DNA from: Frondihabitans sp.
GTDB taxonomy: Bacteria > Actinomycetota > Actinomycetes > Actinomycetales > Microbacteriaceae
Assembly (NCBI GenBank): GCA_025464735.1
Contig: JAODMX010000483.1
Span: forward strand, 1-10,622
Length of the DNA stretch: 10,622 bases
Direction of reading: 5' to 3'
Part shown: piece by piece, positions 5,647-10,622 of the stretch
Position numbering within the stretch: the first letter of the stretch is position 1
How the letters are laid out: every line of letters starts with the position of its first letter
Translations under genes and position numbers: made by a program
The notes under the pieces: model-generated
Told to the model about the DNA's origin: nothing
Seen by the model: only the letters and a program-made list of their open reading frames with translations
The model's database searches: none

Positions 5647-5803
5647 TGTCTGGACTCTTCACGTGATGCTCGCTCTTCTTGCGGCACTGCTCGAGGCGCT
5701 TCTCGACGACCGACCGATGACTCCGCCTGAGCGACTTGTCTAGCTCGGCGAACTCCCTTCGTTGCCTGAGTGAAAACGGCTGACGTGTGCCCTTGGCGTC
5801 GAG

Positions 5804-6691
5804 CTAACGGTCGGCGTCCTGGCTGGCCAATCGGACCACGAACCAGAGGGGATCCTTCGGGTGCATGAAGAGCAGTTTCTTCTCCGGGTCATCGAGCTTC
5901 TTCTGCGAAATGTTCATGTACCCGAAGTACAGGAAGGTCGCACCGCTGAGATCGCCGATCTCCTGGATGTGCTTGCGCCGAACGATCAGATCGTAGAGGT
6001 CCTGATCGAGCAGGATGTTCGGCAGTCCTGGTGCGGTGTAGAGCCAGACACTCGTCTTCGTCCCTCCGGATTGTCGCTCACCCCAGGTGGTTTCCTTCGC
6101 GTAGATGATGACGCCCCAGTAAAGGTACCGACGGTTGGCATGCCTCTCTCGGTTGACGTCGTTCATCTCGACGCAGAAATCCCTGACGGTCATCTCACCG
6201 CCGTTCGGCATGATGAGCTTCGTTTGTCGATCTTCGCGATACTCGGGATCGTTGATCAGATGATGAAGCAGTCGGTTCATCGCGATCGTTGGTGTCGAGA
6301 GACCTCTCTCCTCTCCATTGAAGACGTAGCGACGTCCCTTGCCTTTGTGTTCGTCTGCATCGGGATCGTGCTCGACATGTTGCACGCCTTCGTTGTCACG
6401 CTGCCCTTGAAGTCGCAGGACACCCTCTTGGGCCTCACGCGCATTCGTGACCGGGAGGTCCCCCTCGTTCTTTTCGCCTGTCGTCGTCGCCAGTTCGCAC
6501 CCAGGCCCATGCGGGCGAGCTCCGAAGAAGGGTGGTTTGCCGTTGATCGACTTGGAGACGAAGTAGGCGTGCCACCCGCATTCACTGCAGGCCAGGTCGC
6601 CGCGATAAGTTGCGATGAAGGCCGGAGAGAGCTTGGAGAACTTGACGGCGGTGTATGTCGTTTCGCTCGAGATGTGCTGAGCTTTATCCAT
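5804..6691 (-). CDS. Uncharacterised 295-aa protein with a Cys/His cluster near the N-terminus
   Basis: The N-terminal part holds a likely metal-binding cluster: C35-x2-C38 in LACSECGWHAYF, then PHGPGC with His61 and Cys65, which could bind one zinc ion. The spacing resembles zinc ribbons fused to nuclease or DNA-processing domains, but no nuclease motif is visible. The middle (80-125) is polar and probably disordered. The C-terminal half (130-295) is a mixed alpha/beta region with many aromatic residues (RRYLYWGVIIYAKET, VWLYTAPGLPNILLDQDLYD, LYFGYMN, PLWFVVRLAS). No signal peptide or membrane helix is seen. ATG 6691 is preceded by a weak AAGG. It follows the 108-aa gene by 63 bp in the same direction, probably in one transcript. 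Codon use is normal for the genome. Function unknown. Confidence 0.72.
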   Translation of the reverse strand: MDKAQHISSETTYTAVKFSKLSPAFIATYRGDLACSECGWHAYFVSKSINGKPPFFGARPHGPGCELATTTGEKNEGDLPVTNAREAQEGVLRLQGQRDNEGVQHVEHDPDADEHKGKGRRYVFNGEERGLSTPTIAMNRLLHHLINDPEYREDRQTKLIMPNGGEMTVRDFCVEMNDVNRERHANRRYLYWGVIIYAKETTWGERQSGGTKTSVWLYTAPGLPNILLDQDLYDLIVRRKHIQEIGDLSGATFLYFGYMNISQKKLDDPEKKLLFMHPKDPLWFVVRLASQDADR

Positions 6692-6754
6692 GTTTGGATC
6701 GTACCTTCGAGGTGCGACAAGCAGTGCGGGTGCTCTTCTGCGGTGCCGGAAAAC

Positions 6755-7081
6755 CTATCGTTGTCCTCTCCGCAAGAAGCGCTCCAATTCCTCGACCCGG
6801 TGTTCCAGAGTTGCAAGGCGCACATCTACTGTCTGGGATGACTCGAAGGCGACACGCTGGTCGGCTGCCCGCATCTCCGTCTTGGTGGGAGGCTTCGGGT
6901 GCGACTGAAGTTGCCGACGAAGAATGTCGAGGACTCGGTCCTTCTTCCAACGCGGGTAACGTTGTACGCCGTCTACCGTGTTGATCCGGGCGTAGATCGC
7001 CGCTCCGCTCAGTAAGGCCTCGGGCGTGGGCTCCTTGGTGTCCGTTCGCAGGAAACCCGCGAATAGGTAGAGCCGTGTCAC
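6755..7081 (-). CDS. Uncharacterised 108-aa protein with C-terminal coiled coil
   Basis: A small basic protein. The N-terminal half (TRLYLFAGFLRTDTKEPTPE, then ALLSGAAIYARINTVDGVQRYPRWKKDRVL) looks like a compact helical domain. Residues 84-106 (VDVRLATLEHRVEELERFLR) have heptad-spaced hydrophobic residues, indicating a coiled coil for dimerisation. The GTG at 7081 follows an in-frame TAA immediately, so no longer start exists. It has no Shine-Dalgarno of its own; instead it overlaps the stop codon of a seven-codon ORF with a strong ribosome-binding site. It shares a transcript direction with the 295-aa gene and diverges from the 203-aa gene. Function unknown; a DNA-binding or adaptor role is only a guess. 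Confidence 0.6.
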   Translation of the reverse strand: MTRLYLFAGFLRTDTKEPTPEALLSGAAIYARINTVDGVQRYPRWKKDRVLDILRRQLQSHPKPPTKTEMRAADQRVAFESSQTVDVRLATLEHRVEELERFLRRGQR

Positions 7082-7101
7082 TTAGGTGATGTGGCGGGCA
7101 T
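7078..7101 (-). CDS. Seven-codon leader ORF coupled to the 108-aa gene
   Basis: The frame MPATSPK-stop starts with ATG at 7101 behind GAGGAG (7116-7111) at 9-base spacing, the strongest ribosome-binding site in this cluster. Its TGA overlaps the GTG start of the downstream gene as GTGA. This arrangement would deliver ribosomes to a gene that lacks its own site. The same codons also end a long antisense frame to the 203-aa gene, but codon use there argues against it being a gene. Confidence 0.4.
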   Translation of the reverse strand: MPATSPK

Positions 7102-7179
7102 CGATCGTTGCTCCTCGCACCCGTCAGAGCTCGCGAACCACTCGCCGCCCGTAGCCGCGTCGAACGGTTGGCCTGACGG

Positions 7180-7791
7180 ATGGCGTTTTTCCGCAGACGT
7201 GGTGATCGCAAGGCCAAGTCGTTCGACGGTGCCCTCGTCGAGGTCCACTTGAATGCGCGTCTCCAGCCGATGCACCGGGGCCGACTTTTCGAGGATCCCG
7301 TGATCGAGGCTCTGAGGGCACAAGGAATGAGAGCCGTTGTCTACGACGCCGGAACGCTGATGACTCACGATCGAATCGAGAGTTGCGACGTCGCATTTGC
7401 AGTTCCACGTGAACGCGCCGACGAAGGTCTCGAAATCATCCGACAGGCTCTCGTGCGTTTGGGGGCACCCCGTGGCTCGACGATCACGATGTACGGCGAC
7501 GAACTCGATCCTGTGGGCACGACCCAGGGGGTGGTGCTCCGCCTCGGCACGATCGATACCGTTGATTTCACCGACGATGAAAACGTCGAGCACAACTGGG
7601 CGCTCGACGCTCTCATCGGACGGATGAATGCAGCGCTCGGTGACGAGGGTTCGGTGTGGTCGTGGCGAGTTCAAGATGGGTCCGACGTCTTCGTCTATGG
7701 GCCGTCTCGTCTGCGTTTGAGAGAGCTGCTCGCGCCACAACTGGCCGTGGATCCGCTTCTGCGGGATGCCGAGATCATTGACTTCGCCTAA
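7180..7791 (+). CDS. Uncharacterised 203-aa soluble protein
   Basis: A mixed alpha/beta protein without signal peptide or membrane helix. A basic N-terminus (MAFFRRRGDRKAK) precedes the segment VEVHLNARLQPMHRGRLFED (20-39), which looks like a conserved core, followed by EALRAQGMRAVVYDAGTLMT, ESCDVAFAVPRE, a helix EGLEIIRQALVRLGAP (82-97), and a distal part with VWSWRVQDGSDVFVYGP (159-175). The pattern, with a strand-helix unit ending in LVRLGAPRGS, resembles small bacterial proteins of unknown role often found in accessory regions, but I cannot name the family. ATG 7180 lacks a good ribosome-binding site. It is divergent from the 108-aa gene with only 98 bp between them and is followed by a membrane-protein gene. 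GC at third positions is high, supporting it over the antisense frame. Confidence 0.7.
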   Translation: MAFFRRRGDRKAKSFDGALVEVHLNARLQPMHRGRLFEDPVIEALRAQGMRAVVYDAGTLMTHDRIESCDVAFAVPRERADEGLEIIRQALVRLGAPRGSTITMYGDELDPVGTTQGVVLRLGTIDTVDFTDDENVEHNWALDALIGRMNAALGDEGSVWSWRVQDGSDVFVYGPSRLRLRELLAPQLAVDPLLRDAEIIDFA

Positions 7792-7880
7792 TGCTCATGC
7801 ACCCTTGAATACTAAAATCACGACGGATGCAATCCCGGTGGAGGGATTTGGTCTCCGTCGGATCTGGACCCGTTCGCGTG

Positions 7881-7886
7881 AGAGGA
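7881..7886 (+). promoter_or_regulatory. Ribosome-binding site deciding the start of the membrane-protein gene
   Basis: AGAGGA lies five bases before GTG 7892. The farther ATG at 7766 has no such site and falls inside the preceding gene, so the shorter protein is favoured. Confidence 0.6.
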
Positions 7887-7891
7887 CTCTA

Positions 7892-8428
7892 GTGACAAAG
7901 GATATTGTCCCAGGACGAGTTCATTCGGCCCGAGAGAGCCGGAAATTTCCCCGGATTGTGTTCGGCTCGTTGCTCCTAGCTAGTGGACCCGCCCTTCTGT
8001 TAGTTGCCGATTACACGGTCTTCTGGCGCCTATCCGACCTGTCAGATGCCCGGATATCTGTTGGTCCGCACGCGAGTTGGACGGTGCTTCTCGCGATCCC
8101 CACATCGCTTGCCGCCTTGGTCGTCGGAGTGATCGTGATCACGTTCGCTGTCGCGGACTCGAGAGAGGCAGTGCACAACCGAATCGCACTTCGGTCTCGT
8201 GAGTCCCCGGGAACGCGTTTTGCCGGAGGGACCGTTGTAGGGCTAGGCGCCATGGGCCTGCTCATGCTGGCGAGCATCTGTGTCGATGTGGTCAATGAGC
8301 GTGTTATCCGTCCTCGAGTTGCCGACTACGACCACGCCATTTTGCCGATTTTGGTTGCTGGCGTGTTCGCTTCTGTCGTGTGGCTACTTCCGGCGCTGGT
8401 CGCGCTCATCAGGCACAACCGCGTTTAG
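7892..8428 (+). CDS. Uncharacterised membrane protein with four predicted helices
   Basis: A 178-aa integral membrane protein. Four hydrophobic segments are at about residues 22-45 (IVFGSLLLASGPALLLVADY), 63-88 (WTVLLAIPTSLAALVVGVIV), 111-134 (GTVVGLGAMGLLMLASICVD) and 149-172 (ILPILVAGVFASVVWLLPAL). The loop between helices 2 and 3 is basic (REAVHNRIALRSRE). The frame is open from 7766, which would overlap the 203-aa gene, but GTG 7892 has an excellent AGAGGA five bases upstream and gives a sensible N-terminus, so it is preferred. It lies 100 bp after the 203-aa gene and may share its transcript. Similar four-helix proteins occur as exporters' partners, exclusion or immunity proteins; none can be assigned. 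Confidence 0.68.
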   Translation: MTKDIVPGRVHSARESRKFPRIVFGSLLLASGPALLLVADYTVFWRLSDLSDARISVGPHASWTVLLAIPTSLAALVVGVIVITFAVADSREAVHNRIALRSRESPGTRFAGGTVVGLGAMGLLMLASICVDVVNERVIRPRVADYDHAILPILVAGVFASVVWLLPALVALIRHNRV

Positions 8429-8506
8429 CTGCAGGTGTCAGTGATTTTTTAGCTCGGGCCGCGCAGTCCGCTCTCGACTCGATCGGGACGTCGTGCTCGG
8501 TCGGTG

Positions 8507-8635
8507 TCAGCTTCCGAGCCCACCGTCGGAGAGTTGCTGATAGCTCACCGAGTTGAGGCCGAGCGTCTTCAGCGAGGCGAGGGCGGAGGCCAGTGCCTTT
8601 GTGGGCCGTATCAATGGAGGCCCAGAACGACCCAC
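8507..8635 (-). CDS. Possible 42-aa mini-ORF after dnaE2
   Basis: A GTG at 8635 follows the dnaE2 stop by 12 bases and is preceded by the purine-rich AGGGTGGGGG. The frame encodes MGRSGPPLIRPTK followed by ALASALASLKTLGLNSVSYQ and QLSDGGLGS, ending in TGA at 8507-8509. Third codon positions are rich in G and C from the Ala/Leu-rich part onward, more than in the other frames here. The Ala/Leu-rich segment would form an amphipathic helix. It could equally be the tail of an older, truncated gene. No family recognised. Confidence 0.3.
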   Translation of the reverse strand: MGRSGPPLIRPTKALASALASLKTLGLNSVSYQQLSDGGLGS

Positions 8636-8647
8636 CGCCCCCACCCT

Positions 8648-10622
8648 TCACTGAAAATCACGCGAAGAATGCGCGATCGAGACACGAAGCGCCTCGAACC
8701 GGTCGGCGAGCAGGTTGGTGACACCCTCGGTCGAGCGTTCGAGGATGCCGCGGATGACCAGTGCGGGCTCCTCTCGGGCGGTACGTCGGTAGCGGTTCCA
8801 GACGCCGACGGTGCAGATCACGTTGACCAGGCCGTGTTCGTCTTCGAGGTTGATGAAGGTGATCCCCGAAGCGGTTCCCGGTCGTTGCCGATGGGTGACG
8901 AGGCCGGCGACTTCGACGCGGCGCCCGGACTCGGCGGTGCGCAGCGCCCTCGAGGAGAGCACCCCTCGTTCGTTGAGGCGCTCGCGGAAGTGGGCCATCG
9001 GGTGGTCGTCGGTGGAGATACCGGTGGCCCAGAGATCGGCGGCGAGGGTCTCGAATGCGGTGGGGTCGGTGAATAGTGGGGGTTGCACGCTGACTATCGT
9101 GTCGGGGAGGAATTCTGGTCGGTCTTGGGCCGCGGATCCGGCGAGCCAGATCGCTTCCCTGCGCGCCAGCCCGAAGCTGTCGAAGGCGCCTGCTGCGGCG
9201 AGGGTTTCGAGTTGGGCGGTGTCGAGTCGGGTTCGGCGGACCAGGTCGCGCATGTCGCGGTAGTCACCGCCGCGTTTCCGTTCGGCGACGATCTGCTCGG
9301 CGACCTTCGTGCCGATCCGGTTCACCCCGGCGAGCCCGAGACGGACGGCGAATCCGTCGTCACGACGGTGGGCGGCGGAGACGTCCGGGGCGCTGCGGTC
9401 AAAGGTGGGGATGGGTGGCTGGTCGTGGTCGACGCAACTCGGCATTCCGGTCGGTAATGGATCTGAGCTGAGCGGTTCGAGGCGGGCTTCCGCGTCGGAG
9501 CGGAGGATGTCTGGGCGCCGTACCTCCACGCCGTGATGGCGAGCATCGGAGGTGAGGGTTGAGGGCGAGTAGAAGCCCATCGGTTGGGCGCGAAGCAGCC
9601 CGGCGAGGAACGCGGCGGGGTAGTGCAGTTTGATCCACGAGCTGGCATAGACGAGGAGAGCGAAGCTGAGGGAGTGGGACTCGGCGAAGCCGAAGTTGGC
9701 GAACGCCTGGATCTGGTTGTAGATGGCGTCAGCGATGTCACCGGTGAGGCCGTTTTTGGCCATGCCGGCGTAGAGCTTCGCCTTGAGCGAGTCGATGCGT
9801 TCCAGGCCGCGCTTGGAGCCCATCGCCCGGCGCAGCAGGTCGGCGTCTTCGCCGGAGCACTCTCCGACCGCCATCGCCATCTGCATCAGCTGCTCCTGAA
9901 AGACGGGGATACCGAGGGTCCGTTCAAGCGCCGGGATCAGCTTGGGATGGGCGTAGGTCACATCTTCTTGTCCGAGTCGCCGGCGGACGAAGGGGTGCAC
10001 TGCCCCGCCCTGGATCGGGCCTGGTCGAATGAGGGCGATCTGCACGACGAGGTCGTAGAACCGTCGTGGTTGCAGCCTCGGCAGCAGCCCCATTTGGGCA
10101 CGGGACTCGACCTGGAACACCCCGACGGAGTCGGCCCGGCAGAGCATGTCGTAGACCGCGGCCTCCTCTTTCGGGATGGTGGCGAGTTCCCACACCTCGC
10201 CGGTCGAGTCGCGGATGAGGTCGAAGCAGTACTGCAGGGCGGCCAGCATGCCCAGGCCGAGGAGGTCGAACTTCACCAGCCCCATCCAGGCCGAGTCGTC
10301 TTTGTCCCATTGGATGACGGTGCGGTTCTCCATCCGGGCGTGCTCGATCGGCACTACTTCGCCCACGGGTCGATCGGTGAGGACCATACCGCCGGAGTGG
10401 ATGCCGAGATGCCGGGGTGCTTTGAGAAGCTGGGTGGCGAGATCGACGACCTGGGGTGGGATGGTGTTGTCCTCGTAGGAGGCGAGAGAGGCGCCCGAGC
10501 GTTCGATCTGCTTGCTCCAGGCGTCCTGCTGGCCGGGGCCGTAGCCGAGGGCCTTGGCCATGTCTCGGATGGCGTTCTTGGGGCGGTACTGGATGACGTT
10601 CGCCACCTGCGCGGCGTTCCCA
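8648..10622 (-). CDS. dnaE2: Error-prone DNA polymerase DnaE2, C-terminal two thirds (runs off right edge)
   Basis: About 658 codons of a C-family DNA polymerase alpha subunit of the DnaE2 type, which copies past damage and drives induced mutagenesis in actinobacteria with ImuA' and ImuB. Visible in order: the NAAQVANVIQYRP segment of the palm/fingers region, HLGIHSGGMVLTDRP, MGLVKFDLLGLGML containing the third catalytic Asp, VGVFQVESRAQMGLLPRLQP, IALIRPGPIQGG, IPVFQEQLMQMAMAVGECSG, FANFGFAESHSLSFALLVYA, then the helix-hairpin-helix region (LGLAGVNRIGTKVAEQIVAE) and a C-terminal OB fold (VAGLVTHRQRPG, TFINLEDEHG). It ends SRDFQ, similar to other DnaE2 proteins. The PHP domain and first two catalytic Asp lie right of the window, and no disruption is seen. 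A polar linker of roughly 35 residues before the HhH region may be lineage-specific. Regulation cannot be judged since the promoter is outside. Confidence 0.95.
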   Translation of the reverse strand, partial: GNAAQVANVIQYRPKNAIRDMAKALGYGPGQQDAWSKQIERSGASLASYEDNTIPPQVVDLATQLLKAPRHLGIHSGGMVLTDRPVGEVVPIEHARMENRTVIQWDKDDSAWMGLVKFDLLGLGMLAALQYCFDLIRDSTGEVWELATIPKEEAAVYDMLCRADSVGVFQVESRAQMGLLPRLQPRRFYDLVVQIALIRPGPIQGGAVHPFVRRRLGQEDVTYAHPKLIPALERTLGIPVFQEQLMQMAMAVGECSGEDADLLRRAMGSKRGLERIDSLKAKLYAGMAKNGLTGDIADAIYNQIQAFANFGFAESHSLSFALLVYASSWIKLHYPAAFLAGLLRAQPMGFYSPSTLTSDARHHGVEVRRPDILRSDAEARLEPLSSDPLPTGMPSCVDHDQPPIPTFDRSAPDVSAAHRRDDGFAVRLGLAGVNRIGTKVAEQIVAERKRGGDYRDMRDLVRRTRLDTAQLETLAAAGAFDSFGLARREAIWLAGSAAQDRPEFLPDTIVSVQPPLFTDPTAFETLAADLWATGISTDDHPMAHFRERLNERGVLSSRALRTAESGRRVEVAGLVTHRQRPGTASGITFINLEDEHGLVNVICTVGVWNRYRRTAREEPALVIRGILERSTEGVTNLLADRFEALRVSIAHSSRDFQ

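Noticed and set aside
5861..6841. A 326-codon open frame on the plus strand
   Set aside because: It is antisense to both the 295-aa and 108-aa genes. Its translation has no family-like motifs, and codon third positions and the Cys/His cluster favour the minus-strand genes.
7078..7740. A 220-codon minus-strand frame opposite the 203-aa gene
   Set aside because: Third-position GC and protein-like composition favour the plus strand. Only its last seven codons, with their own ribosome-binding site, were kept as a leader ORF.
7766..7891. The longer start (ATG 7766) for the four-helix membrane protein
   Set aside because: It overlaps the preceding gene by 26 bp and lacks a ribosome-binding site, whereas GTG 7892 has AGAGGA at five bases.
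8504..9076. A 190-codon plus-strand frame at the end of dnaE2
   Set aside because: Most of it is antisense to the conserved C-terminus of DnaE2, and it has no convincing ribosome-binding site.
1..10622. CRISPR array, tRNA or rRNA
   Set aside because: No regularly spaced repeats and no tRNA- or rRNA-like conserved sequence were seen on either strand.

Overview
The window looks like a high-GC actinobacterium of the Rhodococcus/Nocardiaceae type. GC is roughly 60% by eye, GTG starts are common, there is an error-prone polymerase DnaE2, and the left part carries a gamma-butyrolactone (GBL) signalling locus with the three gene types described for Rhodococcus jostii RHA1 (gblA, gblR, gblE). The genus is an inference from these traits.

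Layout. (1) 1-401, minus strand: N-terminal part of an ethanolamine permease that runs off the left edge. (2) 528-3154: the GBL locus. gblE (NAD-dependent epimerase/dehydratase-like, minus) and gblR (TetR-type GBL receptor, plus) diverge from a 176-bp intergenic region. gblR converges on and overlaps by 15 bp gblA (AfsA-family GBL synthase, minus). Upstream of gblA lie two related ARE-like boxes (3201-3224 and 3308-3332), which are the best operator candidates for GblR. (3) 3588-5646: a scarred mobile region. It holds two remnants of the same end of one IS256-family element, in direct orientation, sharing 139 bp with 4 mismatches. They flank a lower-GC segment with an unrecognised 149-aa gene and a possible leaderless micro-ORF. 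Fragments of a membrane protein, an RHS/YD-repeat protein and another membrane protein abut the IS remnants. (4) 5804-8428: an accessory cluster of four uncharacterised genes. A minus-strand pair encodes a small coiled-coil protein and a Cys/His-cluster protein, preceded by a seven-codon leader ORF. A divergent plus-strand pair encodes a 203-aa soluble protein and a 178-aa four-helix membrane protein. (5) 8648 to the right edge, minus: DnaE2, N-terminus outside the window, possibly followed by a 42-codon mini-ORF.

How the parts work together. GblA should make the GBL precursor by condensing a beta-ketoacyl donor with a glycerol-derived acceptor. GblE probably tailors the product, and GblR should bind ARE boxes until the ligand releases it. 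This follows from the known AfsA/ArpA-type systems. What it controls beyond itself cannot be seen here. The most novel material is the unannotated four-gene cluster at 5804-8428 and the ARE architecture around gblA. No CRISPR array, tRNA or rRNA was seen.
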